Positions 16,524-25,812 of a stretch of DNA of 64,000 nucleotides are shown here, one piece after another (positions within the stretch are counted from its first letter, which is position 1; each line of letters starts with the position of its first letter). Location of the stretch: NCBI GenBank assembly GCA_942491105.1, contig CALNZX010000002.1:310001-374000 (forward strand), written 5' to 3'. The notes under the pieces were generated by a model. It did not search any database. It was not told where the DNA came from and saw nothing but the letters and a program-made list of their open reading frames with translations. The translations under genes and the position numbers were made by a program. This DNA comes from JBBEAM01 sp942491105. Its GTDB lineage: Bacteria; Pseudomonadota; Alphaproteobacteria; Kiloniellales; DSM-21159.

Positions 16524-17219
16524 ATGAATTCGCCGACCGGGAAGAAAATTCTATTAATCGACGATGACGACGCGCTGCGCGAGTCGCTTGGCGAACAGCT
16601 GCAGCTGCTCGAGGAGTTCATCACGCAGTCCGCCGACACGGGCGCGGCGGGCCTGGAGCTGGCGAAGAGCGACTACTACGACGCCATCCTGCTCGATGTC
16701 GGGCTGCCGGACATGGATGGCCGCGAGGTCTGCCGCCTGATGCGGCGCAGCGGGGTCAAAACCCCGATCATCATGTTGACCGCGATGGACAGCGACGCCG
16801 ATACCATTCTGGCCCTGGACTCCGGCGCCAACGACTACGTCACCAAGCCCTTCAAGCTGAATGTGCTGCTCGCGCGCCTGCGCGCCCAGCTCCGCCAGCA
16901 TGAGCAGAGCGAGGACGCGATCTTCACCATCGGGCCCTATTCCTTCCGGCCGAGCGCCAAGGTTTTGGAGAGCCCCGACGGCAAGACCAAGATCCGGCTG
17001 ACCGAGAAGGAAACCGCGATCCTGAAGTATCTCTACCGTGCCGGCAGCGCGGTGGTCGGGCGCGATACCCTGCTCGGCGAGGTTTGGGGCTACAACGCCG
17101 GGGTGACGACCCACACCTTGGAAACTCACGTATACCGCCTGCGCCAGAAGATCGAGGCCGATCCCTCGAACGCCGAGATCCTGGTTACAGAACCCGGCGG
17201 CTACCGGCTCGTACCCTGA
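16524..17219 (+). CDS. OmpR/PhoB-family response regulator
   Basis: 231-residue two-domain transcription factor. The receiver domain has the acidic pocket DDDD near residues 13-16, phospho-acceptor Asp58 (ILLDVGLPDMDG) and Lys in TKPFKLN. The C-terminal winged helix includes RLTEKETAILKYLYRAG and TLETHVYRLRQKIEADP. No histidine kinase is adjacent, so it is an orphan in this window. The target genes are unknown. The next gene is convergent with a 3-bp gap, leaving no room for a terminator. Confidence 0.93.
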   Translation: MNSPTGKKILLIDDDDALRESLGEQLQLLEEFITQSADTGAAGLELAKSDYYDAILLDVGLPDMDGREVCRLMRRSGVKTPIIMLTAMDSDADTILALDSGANDYVTKPFKLNVLLARLRAQLRQHEQSEDAIFTIGPYSFRPSAKVLESPDGKTKIRLTEKETAILKYLYRAGSAVVGRDTLLGEVWGYNAGVTTHTLETHVYRLRQKIEADPSNAEILVTEPGGYRLVP

Positions 17220-17222
17220 CGG

Positions 17223-18440
17223 CTAGGCGCCGCGCTTACCGGACCGCAGGCTGATCCATAGCCACAGCGCGCCGAGCGCCCCGGCGCTGGTCATGCTGCC
17301 GAAAATCGGCACCGACAGCTCCCAGCCGCCGCTCAGCTTGAAGGCCTCGGCCAGCAGGATCGGGCCGATGAATACGCCGATATTGCGTCCGGTCATCATC
17401 AGTCCATAGGCCGAGGCCGCGTTGCGGCCGGGGCCGAGTACCGTGCTCGGCAGCGCGAAAAGGCAGGTCGGAGTGATGCCGCCGCCGATGCCGTAGGCGA
17501 CCACCGAGACGATCCCCGTCCAGTCGGAACCGGTCCAGGGCAGCAGCCACCAGATCAAGGCTTGAAGCGACAGCGCTGCCGTCAGCAGGGCGCCGACGGA
17601 AACGCCGGCCTGCAGAATGCGCCCGGCCACGACGTTGAAAACCATCAGGACGACGACCGGCAGCAGATAGCCCCAGACGGCGCCGTCGAGGCTGAAGCCG
17701 TGCACCTCGACCAGGTACTGCGGCATCCAGGTCATGTAGGCGAAGTACTGGCCGGAGAAGACCAGAAAACCGAACCCGCCGAGTATCAGCAGCCAGCGCT
17801 CGCGCGGCGCGATGCTGACGGAAGCCGAACTGCGCGCCGCGTTGGCGCGCGCGGCGCCCTGGGGCAGGCGATGGCGCATCCCCAGCGTCCAGCCGGCCAG
17901 CAGGATGCTGCCCAAACCGCCGGCGATCCAAAGGCTTTGCCATCCCCAGCCCGAGAGTGCCGGCTGGGCGAGCAGGGTGGCGCTGATCTGTCCGATCGGG
18001 ATCCAGGCCGCGGTCAAGCCGAGCACGATGGGCAAGGCCCTGGCGCTGGCCGAGAGATTGGTCAGGGTGGGACCGGCGATCGCCAGAACGGCGAAGGCCA
18101 CGCCCTCGAGGCCGCGTCCCGTGAGCACGACCAGCCCGTTTTCCGGAGCGATCAGCCCGAGCAGGTTGCCGGCAACCATCACGGCCAGCGCGGCCAGCAC
18201 CGGCCGTACCAGGCCCTGGCGCTCGATCAGCCGCCCGAGATAGATCGAAAGAAACAGACCGACCAGCGCGTAGACCGACATAAAGCCGCCGGCCAGGGTG
18301 CGGTCGTAGCCAAAGCGCTCCAGCAGCAGCGGTAGAACCGGCGGCAGCTTGAACATCTGGTAGGCGCCAAAGGCGGACAAAGCCAGGCCGAAGGCGACGC
18401 CGTGGAGATCGGTTCTACTGGGGGGCATTGGGCGCTTCAT
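17223..18440 (-). CDS. MFS transporter (CynX/NimT-like)
   Basis: 405-residue major facilitator with about 12 predicted membrane segments. The first helix pair is followed by GGFMSVYALVGLFLSIYLGRLIERQG, matching the MFS loop 2-3 region with an altered motif. The general form resembles the CynX/NimT group of small-anion or drug exporters; the substrate is not evident. It is a single gene on the minus strand. Confidence 0.82.
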   Translation of the reverse strand: MKRPMPPSRTDLHGVAFGLALSAFGAYQMFKLPPVLPLLLERFGYDRTLAGGFMSVYALVGLFLSIYLGRLIERQGLVRPVLAALAVMVAGNLLGLIAPENGLVVLTGRGLEGVAFAVLAIAGPTLTNLSASARALPIVLGLTAAWIPIGQISATLLAQPALSGWGWQSLWIAGGLGSILLAGWTLGMRHRLPQGAARANAARSSASVSIAPRERWLLILGGFGFLVFSGQYFAYMTWMPQYLVEVHGFSLDGAVWGYLLPVVVLMVFNVVAGRILQAGVSVGALLTAALSLQALIWWLLPWTGSDWTGIVSVVAYGIGGGITPTCLFALPSTVLGPGRNAASAYGLMMTGRNIGVFIGPILLAEAFKLSGGWELSVPIFGSMTSAGALGALWLWISLRSGKRGA

Positions 18441-18598
18441 GGTGGTCGAGGATGGCGCAGTCTGCTGTCGCGGCGCGGCCGGAACAAGTCCGCAGTGTCC
18501 TTTCCCGGGAGGCCGTTGCGCGATAGGCCTTTCCCCGCCGTTATCCGCGCTTACATAATGGTCATGATGCCGATAAGGTCTGGCAAACGGACGATGGG

Positions 18599-19438
18599 TT
18601 GGATGTGTCGGAAAGCAAGGACTTCTCCATAACCTTCTGGGGCGTGCGTGGCTCGATAGCCTGTCCGGGCGACGAGTACCAGCGCTACGGCGGGAATACC
18701 CCCTGTATCGAGGTGCGCTGCGGCGGCAAGCTGCTGATTCTCGACGCCGGGACCGGGCTGCGGCCGCTCGGTGTCAAGCTCAAGGCGGAAGCGCCGCTCG
18801 ATGCCAATATCCTGCTCACCCATACCCATCTGGACCACATTGCCGGGGTGCCCTTCTTCGGCCCCTTCTTCGACAAGACGAACACCTTTCGTCTCTGGGC
18901 CGGCCATCTGGCCCCGGAACACAATCTGCACGACGTGCTCTGCCAGTACATGGCGGCGCCGCTGTTCCCGGTTCCGCCGCAGATCTTCGCGGCCAACCTG
19001 GAGTTCCGCGATTTCCAGGCCGGCGACGTGCTCGATATCGAACAGGGCGTGACCGTACGCACGGCGCCGCTCAACCACCCCAACCGGGCAACCGGATACC
19101 GCATCGAATTCGGCGGCAAAGCCTTTTGTTACGTGACCGACACCGAACACAGACCGGGCACGCCCGACCAGACGATTCTCGACCTGATCGCCGGGGCCGA
19201 TCTGGTCGTTTACGACAGCACCTATACCGACGCGGAGTATCCGAACTATGTCGGCTGGGGCCACTCCACCTGGCAGGAAGGGCTGCGCCTGGTGCGGCAG
19301 TCGGGCGCCAAGCGCCTGGCGATCTTCCATCACGATCCGACCCATGACGACGATTTCATGGACCGCGTCGCCGAGGACGCGGAAAGCGAGGCGCCGGGAA
19401 CCGTTGTCGCGCAGGAAGGCATGGTGCTGACGCTGTGA
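18599..19438 (+). CDS. MBL-fold metallo-hydrolase
   Basis: About 279-residue metallo-beta-lactamase-fold hydrolase. HTHLDH (75-80) is the metal motif, further ligands lie in PLNHPNRATGYRIE and VTDTEH, and FHHDP near the C-terminus completes the site. The N-terminal ITFWGVRGSIACPG is typical of phosphodiesterase-like members related to PhnP and cyclase-linked hydrolases. The start is uncertain: TTG at 18599 or GTG at 18605; there is no convincing ribosome site. The stop overlaps the next gene as GTGA, so the pair is translationally coupled. Proximity to an adenylate cyclase suggests, but does not prove, a cyclic-nucleotide link. Confidence 0.85.
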   Translation: MDVSESKDFSITFWGVRGSIACPGDEYQRYGGNTPCIEVRCGGKLLILDAGTGLRPLGVKLKAEAPLDANILLTHTHLDHIAGVPFFGPFFDKTNTFRLWAGHLAPEHNLHDVLCQYMAAPLFPVPPQIFAANLEFRDFQAGDVLDIEQGVTVRTAPLNHPNRATGYRIEFGGKAFCYVTDTEHRPGTPDQTILDLIAGADLVVYDSTYTDAEYPNYVGWGHSTWQEGLRLVRQSGAKRLAIFHHDPTHDDDFMDRVAEDAESEAPGTVVAQEGMVLTL

Positions 19439-20286
19439 GCGCCGCCAGGTACGCTCGGCGGCTGCGGCTCGGGCTGCAAACTCTGCTCGGGTTGGGCGCG
19501 CGGGGATTCTTCATTCCCTATCGCTATGCCGCCGGGATCACCCGAGACGACGTTCAGGCCGGCTTCCCCGAAATCGAGGCGCTGCTCGCCGGCCGGCAGG
19601 ATGTCTTCGCGGGCTGGCTGGAAACCATGGGGGGCTACGCCGAAGACTTCGCCGCGATCGGCGCCGATACGCCGCCGGAGCCGCGCTGGAACCAGGATTG
19701 GTTTCCCCGCCTCGATGCCGCCATGGCCTACACTGTGACCCGCCACGCCCGGCCGAAACGCATCGTCGAGGTTGGCTCCGGCCACTCGACCCGCTTCTTC
19801 GCCCGGGCGGTCAAGGACGGCGGGCTGGAAACGCGCATAGCCGCCATCGATCCTGCACCGCGCGCGACGCTGCAGGGCTTGCCGCTGGAGCTGTACCGGA
19901 CCACCCTGCAACAAGCCGGGACGGCTCCCTTCGACGGCCTGGCGGCGGGCGATGTCGTGTTCATCGATTCCAGTCACATCCTGATGCCGGGCACCGACTT
20001 CGCGGTTTTCCTCGGGCGGATTCTGCCGCGCTTGCCCGCCGGCGTGAATCTGCACATTCACGATATCTTCCTGCCCGATGCCTATCCCGAAACCTGGGCC
20101 TGGCGCGGCTACAACGAGCAGCTCGCCGTTCTGCCGCTGATGCTCGGCGGCGGCTGGGAGGTGGAATTCGCCAGCCACTACGTTGCGACCCGTATGCGCG
20201 CGGCGCTTGCCGCCTCGGCCGCCGGCGCGCTGCCGCTCAAGCCCGGAGCGCTGGAAAGCAGCCTCTGGCTGCGCAAGACCGGGTAG
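19435..20286 (+). CDS. Class I SAM methyltransferase-like protein
   Basis: 283-residue protein starting at GTG overlapping the previous stop. The core RIVEVGSGHSTRFFARAV is a Rossmann motif I, followed by IAAIDPAPRATL (acidic loop) and DVVFIDSSHILMPGTDFAVFL, as in the class of methyltransferases that act with sugar or cell-surface synthesis clusters. C-terminal ILPRLPAGVNLHIHDIFLPD resembles TylF-like relatives. The substrate is unknown. It is coupled to the MBL hydrolase and followed by the cyclase gene after 94 bp. Confidence 0.75.
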   Translation: MSAARYARRLRLGLQTLLGLGARGFFIPYRYAAGITRDDVQAGFPEIEALLAGRQDVFAGWLETMGGYAEDFAAIGADTPPEPRWNQDWFPRLDAAMAYTVTRHARPKRIVEVGSGHSTRFFARAVKDGGLETRIAAIDPAPRATLQGLPLELYRTTLQQAGTAPFDGLAAGDVVFIDSSHILMPGTDFAVFLGRILPRLPAGVNLHIHDIFLPDAYPETWAWRGYNEQLAVLPLMLGGGWEVEFASHYVATRMRAALAASAAGALPLKPGALESSLWLRKTG

Positions 20287-20380
20287 CGGGGAAGCTGGTA
20301 CTCGCGGCCGCATCACGCTCTTCTGATGTGGCTTCGCGCGGCCTCCGCGACATAGTCTCGTTGGAAAGAAGGAGGCGGCG

Positions 20381-21721
20381 ATGCTGAGCGGGCTCCGCGG
20401 CAAGCGCGGCGAGGACCAGCGGCTGCCCGAGAGGGTGCAGGCCGCGATTCAAAAACAGGAAGACCGGACCGAGCGCCTGATCGGCTGGATTCAGCTGGCC
20501 GTGGTTCTGACCTTCGGCGTCCTCTACCTGATCTCCCCCAAGACCTCGCCCGTCGATCCGCCGTTCCAGCCGGTGCCCTACGCGCTTTGCGGCTATCTCG
20601 GCTTCACCCTGCTGCGCCTGCTGCTGGCCTACCGGATACGCCTGCCGGGCTGGTTTCTCTTCCTGTCGATCGTCATCGATATGGGCTTGCTGTTCATTCT
20701 GATCTGGTCGTTCCACATCCAATACGGCCAGCCGGCGTCCTTTTATCTGAAGGTGCCGACGCTGCTGTACGTCTTCATCTTCATCGCCCTGCGCGCGCTG
20801 CGCTTCGACGCCCGCTTCGTGTTCGCGGCCGGGGCCGCCGCGGTGCTCGGCTGGTCGATCCTGGTGTTCTATGCCACGGCGGTGGACATGCAGGACGACA
20901 TGATCACCCGCGATTTCGTGTACTACATGACTTCCAACGCCGTGCTGCTCGGCGCCGAGTTCGACAAGATCATGAGCATTCTGACGGTCACCGCGATTCT
21001 GGGCTTTGCGCTGATCCGCGGCCGTCAGCTGCTGATCCGTTCGGTCAGCGAAGGCGTGGCGGCGCAGGAGCTATCCCGCTTCTTCTCGCCCGCCGTGGCG
21101 AAAAGGATCAAGGGCGCCGACGCGGCGATCCATGCCGGCATGGGTGAAATGCACGCGGCGGCGGTTCTCAATCTCGATCTGCGCGGCTTCACCAAGCTGG
21201 TCGGCCAGGCCGAGAGCAGCGAGGTGATGGGCCTGCTGAACGAGTATCAGGCCCGCGCCGTGCCGGTAATCCAGAAACATGGCGGCTCCATCGACAAGTT
21301 CCTCGGCGACGGTATCATGGCGACCTTCGGCGGGCCGGACAGTTCCAACAGCTACGCCGCCGATGCCTTGCGGGCGCTGGTCGAGGTGCTCGAGGAGGGG
21401 CGGGTCTGGCAGCGCGAACGCGCCGCCGCGGGCAAGCCGGCGCCGGCGATGAACGGCGCGATCGCCACCGGCGATATCCTGTTCGGCGCGGTCGGCGACG
21501 CGACCCGGCTGGAGTACACCGTGATCGGCGATGCCGTGAACCTCTCCGCCAAGCTGGAGAAGCACAATAAGGAGCTCGGCAGCCAAGGAGTTCTGACCGC
21601 CGAGGCTTATGAGCTGGCCCTGGCCCAGGGCTATGCGCCGGATGGGCGCGAACGCCCGGTTCCCGGCGCGCCGGTGGCCGGGGTCGCCGAGCCCCTCGAT
21701 CTGGTCGTTCTCGCTGCCTGA
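20381..21721 (+). CDS. Membrane-bound class III adenylate cyclase
   Basis: 446-residue enzyme making cAMP from ATP. Residues of about 33-215 hold six predicted membrane segments; the rest is a class III cyclase domain. Metal-binding aspartates are Asp266 (NLDLRGFTK) and Asp310 (KFLGDGIMATFGG). The substrate and transition-state region is EYTVIGDAVNLSAKLEKHNKE. The membrane part has no recognised sensor domain. The window also encodes a cyclic-nucleotide-binding protein at 34.8 kb, a possible effector. Confidence 0.9.
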   Translation: MLSGLRGKRGEDQRLPERVQAAIQKQEDRTERLIGWIQLAVVLTFGVLYLISPKTSPVDPPFQPVPYALCGYLGFTLLRLLLAYRIRLPGWFLFLSIVIDMGLLFILIWSFHIQYGQPASFYLKVPTLLYVFIFIALRALRFDARFVFAAGAAAVLGWSILVFYATAVDMQDDMITRDFVYYMTSNAVLLGAEFDKIMSILTVTAILGFALIRGRQLLIRSVSEGVAAQELSRFFSPAVAKRIKGADAAIHAGMGEMHAAAVLNLDLRGFTKLVGQAESSEVMGLLNEYQARAVPVIQKHGGSIDKFLGDGIMATFGGPDSSNSYAADALRALVEVLEEGRVWQRERAAAGKPAPAMNGAIATGDILFGAVGDATRLEYTVIGDAVNLSAKLEKHNKELGSQGVLTAEAYELALAQGYAPDGRERPVPGAPVAGVAEPLDLVVLAA

Positions 21722-21724
21722 GCG

Positions 21725-22903
21725 TTACTTGTAGGGATCGGCGGCGTCGCGCAGTCCATCGCCCAGGAAGTTGAAGGCCAGCACCACGATCACCACCGGC
21801 GCCACCGGCAGAATCAGCCAGGGGAAGACGGCCACGACGTTGATGTCCTGAGCCTCGTTGAGCAGAACGCCCCAGGAGGTGACCGGCGGGCGCAGGCCGA
21901 GACCGAGGAAGGACAGCGCCGTCTCCGCCAGGATCATGGTCGGGATCGACAGGGTCGCCGCCGCGATCAGATGGCTGGTGAAGCTGGGCAGCAGATGGCG
22001 GCCGATGATCCGCACCGGCGAGGCGCCCATCAGCTGGGCGGCGGTGGTGAAGTCCTCCTCGCGTAGCGAGAAGAATTTCGAGCGCACGGCGCGCGCCAGC
22101 CCCGGCCAGTCGAGCAGGGCCAGGATGATGGATATCCCGAAGAATACGCCGATCGGACTCCAGGTGACCGGAAGGATCGCCGAGAGGGTCATGAACAGCG
22201 GGATCTCCGGGAAGGAGCGGATGATCTCCATGAAGCGCTGGATCAGGGTGTCGGCGATGCCGCCGTAGTAACCCGCGAAACCGCCGATCACGATGCCGAG
22301 TATGAAGGATACCGTCACGCCCACCAGACCGATGGTCAGGGAGATGCGGGCGCCATAGACCATGCGGCTGAAGACGTCGCGGCCCAGGCGGTCGGTTCCA
22401 AACAAAAAGAATTCGCCGCCCTCGGCGGGGCAGACGAAGTGGAAGGACATCGGAATCTGGCCCCAGAAATCATAGCTGTCCCCCTGGCAGAAAAAGCGCA
22501 GCGGCTGCACCTTCTCCGGGTTCGGCGTGTAGATCCGTTTCAGGGTGTCCATGTCCAGGTGGTAGTCGTAGCCGTAGACGAAGGGGCCGATGAAATCCCC
22601 GTCGTCGAACAGGTGGATGCCCTGGGGCTGAGCGTAGATGTGGTCGGTGTGGCGGCTATGCAGGCTGTAAGGCGCGATGAACTCGCTGACCAGGATCGAG
22701 GCATAGAACAGCACCAGGATCAGCCCCGACCAGTAGGCGAGGCGGTGGCGTTTGAACTTCCACCACATGATCCGCCACTGGCCGGCCTTGTAGTAGACCT
22801 CCTGCTGCGGCGTCATCGGCTCGCTAACATTGGGGTCGAAGGGCGCGGTGTTGACGAAGTGCGCCTCGAGATCGGCCGCCAGACGGTCCTTGCGGGTACT
22901 CAT
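21725..22903 (-). CDS. Peptide-type ABC transporter permease (OppC/DppC-like)
   Basis: 392-residue inner-membrane permease. An extended soluble N-terminus (residues of about 1-45) precedes a first helix, then a periplasmic loop of about 110 residues, then the core FGTDRLGRDVFSRMVYGARISL, which is the OppC hallmark, and the EAA loop QLMGASPVRIIGRHLLPS. The ATG at 22903 overlaps the stop of the oppB-like gene as ATGA; the frame is open far upstream but that part is antisense/out-of-frame to oppB. The long periplasmic loop is larger than in OppC of enterics. Confidence 0.92.
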   Translation of the reverse strand: MSTRKDRLAADLEAHFVNTAPFDPNVSEPMTPQQEVYYKAGQWRIMWWKFKRHRLAYWSGLILVLFYASILVSEFIAPYSLHSRHTDHIYAQPQGIHLFDDGDFIGPFVYGYDYHLDMDTLKRIYTPNPEKVQPLRFFCQGDSYDFWGQIPMSFHFVCPAEGGEFFLFGTDRLGRDVFSRMVYGARISLTIGLVGVTVSFILGIVIGGFAGYYGGIADTLIQRFMEIIRSFPEIPLFMTLSAILPVTWSPIGVFFGISIILALLDWPGLARAVRSKFFSLREEDFTTAAQLMGASPVRIIGRHLLPSFTSHLIAAATLSIPTMILAETALSFLGLGLRPPVTSWGVLLNEAQDINVVAVFPWLILPVAPVVIVVLAFNFLGDGLRDAADPYK

Positions 22904-23898
22904 TTCGTTGCCCCCCCGGTCAGGCGGATGCGCGGATCGAGCGCCGCCAGCGCCAGATCGGAGAGGAACACGCCGATCACCACCAGCAGCGACAGTACCA
23001 TCAGGAAGGATCCGGCGAGGTACATGTCCTGGCTCTTCAGGGCGTTGATCAGCATCGGGCCCGTGGTGTTGAGATCGAGCACGAAGGCGACGATGGCGCT
23101 GCCGGAAATCACCTGGGGCAGGATGCTGCCGATATTGGCGATGAAGGGATTGACGGCCAGGCGCAGGGGGTACTTGGCGACCACCTTCCATTCCGGCAGG
23201 CCCTTGGCCCGTGCCGTGACCACGTATTGTTTCTGCAGTTCGTCGAGCATGTTGGCGCGCAGCAGACGAATCATCTGCGCCGTGCCGGAGGTGCCGATGA
23301 CGATGATCGGCACCCAGATATGCGCCATCACCGACTGCACCTTGCCCCAGGACCAGGGCTGGTCCAGGTACTCCGAAGCCATCAAGCCGCCGATCGCGCT
23401 GCCGAAGGTGACGCTGGCGAAATACATCAGCACCAGCGCGAAGAGGAAGTTGGGGATCGCCAGGCCGAGGAAGCCGAGGAAGGAAAAGAAGTAGTCCCCG
23501 AGGGAGTACTGGCGCACCGCCGAGTAGATGCCGATGGGAAAGGCGACGATATAAGTGAAGATGATGGTCGAGACGGCGACCAGCACGGTCAGCCAGATGC
23601 GGTCGCCGACCACCTCGGCGACCGGCCGCTCGAACTCGAAGGAATAGCCGAGGTTGCCCTGCAGCAGACCGCCGGCCCACTTCAGGTATTGCACATGGAA
23701 GGGCTGATCGAGCCCGAAGGTCTCGCGCAGGAACTGGATCTGCCCGCCGTCGATGGATTCCCCCCGGGCCTGCAGCTCCGCCATGTAGGTTTCCAGGTAG
23801 TCGCCCGGCGGCAGCTGGATGATGAAGAAGATCAGCAGGGAGATCACGAACAGCGTCGGGATCATCATGACGAGGCGTTGCAATGTGTAGCGCAGCAT
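22900..23898 (-). CDS. Peptide-type ABC transporter permease (OppB/DppB-like)
   Basis: 332-residue inner-membrane permease with the N-terminal signature MLRYTLQRLVMMIPTLFVIS and PPGDYLETY, six predicted helices, and the EAA loop VVTARAKGLPEWKVVAKYPL that docks on the ATPase. It lies 4 bp after the ATPase gene and is coupled to the oppC-like gene. The operon order ATPase-permease-permease without a binding-protein gene is unusual for this importer class. Confidence 0.93.
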   Translation of the reverse strand: MLRYTLQRLVMMIPTLFVISLLIFFIIQLPPGDYLETYMAELQARGESIDGGQIQFLRETFGLDQPFHVQYLKWAGGLLQGNLGYSFEFERPVAEVVGDRIWLTVLVAVSTIIFTYIVAFPIGIYSAVRQYSLGDYFFSFLGFLGLAIPNFLFALVLMYFASVTFGSAIGGLMASEYLDQPWSWGKVQSVMAHIWVPIIVIGTSGTAQMIRLLRANMLDELQKQYVVTARAKGLPEWKVVAKYPLRLAVNPFIANIGSILPQVISGSAIVAFVLDLNTTGPMLINALKSQDMYLAGSFLMVLSLLVVIGVFLSDLALAALDPRIRLTGGATK

Positions 23899-23902
23899 GG
23901 GT

Positions 23903-25804
23903 CTAGCTCGCCTCCGCCATCAGGGCCTTGAGGCCGGCGTCTTCGGGATCGGCGCGCACGTAATGGCCGGAGCCCAGGTGCAGCAACGCCGGGTGCATTT
24001 CCTCGGCGATCGAGAAGGGCGGGTCCCAGGCCTCGGGGATCGAGGCGCGGCCGCGCATCAGCGCCGTCAGGTCGAGCTTGCGTTCCGGGTTGGGTTCCGG
24101 CACCGCCGCCAGCAGCGCCTTGGTGTAGGGATGCAGCGGCTTGCGGAACAGCAGCTCCTTGGGCGCCAGTTCGACCAGGCGGCCCTGGCACATCACCGCG
24201 ATCCGGTCGGCGATGTAGTCGACCACCGCCAGGTTGTGGCTGATGAACAGATAGGTCAGGCCAAGTTCGTCGCGCAGGTCCTTCAACAGGTTGAGGATCT
24301 GCGCCTGGATCGAGACGTCCAGGGCCGAAACCGGCTCGTCGCAGATCAGCAGGTCGGGCTTCAGGGCGAGCGCGCGGGCGATACCGATACGCTGGCGCTG
24401 CCCGCCCGAGAAGCTGTGCGGGTAGCGGGTCAGCGCCTGCCGGGGCAGGCCGACGACATCGAGCAGCTCCAGCACCATTTCGCGCCGGCTTTGCGCGTCG
24501 CCGCGCCGGTGGATGATCAGCGGCTCGGCGATGATGTCGCCGACGGTCATGCGCGGATTGAGCGAGGAGAAGGGATCCTGGAACACGAACTGGACGCGGG
24601 GACGGAACCTGGTCAGATCCGTTCCGTCCAGCCCCAGCACGTCGACCGGCTTGCCGCGGTCGTTATAGGTGATCTTGCCGGCGTCGGGCGTCAGCGCCCG
24701 CATGATGATCTTCGACAGCGTGGTCTTGCCGCAGCCGCTTTCGCCGACCAGGCCCAGACACTCGCCGCGTTGAATCGTGAAGCCGACATCGTCGACCGCC
24801 AGCACGGTTTCTTCCTCGCCGCTCGCCAGCTTCTTGCCCTTGCGGATGCGGAAGCGTTTGGTAATGCCCTCGACCCGCAGCAGCGGCTCCTTGTCGGCGC
24901 CGGCCGGCCAGGGCTCATCGTGCTGGAGGAGCTGCGGAGACTCCGCGTGCTTGATCTCGCGCAGCGGCACCAGGCGCTCGCCAGGCGCCATGTCGAAGCG
25001 CGGCACGGCATGCATCAATGCCTTGAGGTAGGGGTGTTCCGGCGCGCCGAAGATGGTCTCCAGGTTGCCGCGCTCCATCACCTCGCCGCGATACATCACG
25101 ACGACCTCCTCGGCCACGTTGGCGACCACGCCCAGGTCGTGGGTGATCATCAGCATGGCCATGTTGAATTCGCTCTGCAGCTCGCTGACCAGCTTGAGGA
25201 TCTGCGCCTGGATGGTGACATCCAGCGCCGTGGTCGGCTCGTCTGCGATCAACAGGGCGGGACGGCAGATCAGCGCCATGGCGATCATCGCCCTTTGCCG
25301 CAGTCCGCCGGACAGCTCGAAGGGATAGGTCTTCATGGCCCGCTGCGGGTCGGGGAACCCGACCAGGCCGAGCATCTCGCGGACCAGCTCCCGGGCTTCC
25401 GCGGCCGAGCTGCGGCGGTGCAGCTCCAGCGCCTCGCGGATCTGATTGCCGATGGTATGCACCGGCGACAGCGAGGTCATCGGCTCCTGAAAGATGATCG
25501 AGATGCGGCCGCCGCGGATCTGGCGCATCTCCTTGCCGCGCGGGTCGAGCGCGGCAATATCCACGGTCTCGCCCGGGGTGTTGGGATCGGTGAACAGAAT
25601 GCGCCCGCTCTCGATGATCGCGGGCTTGGGCAGAATGCCCATGATCGCCTGGCTGACCACCGATTTGCCGGAGCCGGACTCGCCGACCAGTGCGACGGTG
25701 CGGCCCGGCTCGATCTTGAAATCGACGCCCTTGACCGCGGCCAGCCTCCCTTCGGGCAGCCGGAAAGCGACTCGCAGATCCTCGACTCGTAGGAGCTCCC
25801 CCAT
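23903..25804 (-). CDS. Fused dual ATPase of a peptide-type ABC transporter (DppD-DppF fusion)
   Basis: 633-residue protein with two complete nucleotide-binding domains. NBD1 has Walker A GESGSGKS, signature LSGGLRQRAM and Walker B LLIADEPTTALD. NBD2 has GESGCGKT, FSGGQRQRIG and LLICDEPVSALD. Both halves end in the oligopeptide-transporter C-terminal motif (EHPYLKALMHAVP and LHPYTKALLAAVP). Fused ATPases of this kind are known as YejF/GsiA-type. It powers the two permeases encoded immediately downstream. The substrate class (peptides, nickel, opines or sugars) cannot be fixed without the missing solute-binding protein. Confidence 0.95.
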   Translation of the reverse strand: MGELLRVEDLRVAFRLPEGRLAAVKGVDFKIEPGRTVALVGESGSGKSVVSQAIMGILPKPAIIESGRILFTDPNTPGETVDIAALDPRGKEMRQIRGGRISIIFQEPMTSLSPVHTIGNQIREALELHRRSSAAEARELVREMLGLVGFPDPQRAMKTYPFELSGGLRQRAMIAMALICRPALLIADEPTTALDVTIQAQILKLVSELQSEFNMAMLMITHDLGVVANVAEEVVVMYRGEVMERGNLETIFGAPEHPYLKALMHAVPRFDMAPGERLVPLREIKHAESPQLLQHDEPWPAGADKEPLLRVEGITKRFRIRKGKKLASGEEETVLAVDDVGFTIQRGECLGLVGESGCGKTTLSKIIMRALTPDAGKITYNDRGKPVDVLGLDGTDLTRFRPRVQFVFQDPFSSLNPRMTVGDIIAEPLIIHRRGDAQSRREMVLELLDVVGLPRQALTRYPHSFSGGQRQRIGIARALALKPDLLICDEPVSALDVSIQAQILNLLKDLRDELGLTYLFISHNLAVVDYIADRIAVMCQGRLVELAPKELLFRKPLHPYTKALLAAVPEPNPERKLDLTALMRGRASIPEAWDPPFSIAEEMHPALLHLGSGHYVRADPEDAGLKALMAEAS

Positions 25805-25812
25805 CGACTCCC

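Noticed and set aside
21725..23680. 651-residue version of the oppC-like protein
   Set aside because: The upstream part is an out-of-frame shadow of oppB; the ATGA-coupled ATG at 22903 is the real start.
23897..25792. 631-residue plus-strand frame opposite the fused ABC ATPase
   Set aside because: No recognisable motif; a shadow of the ATPase gene, whose two NBDs are complete.
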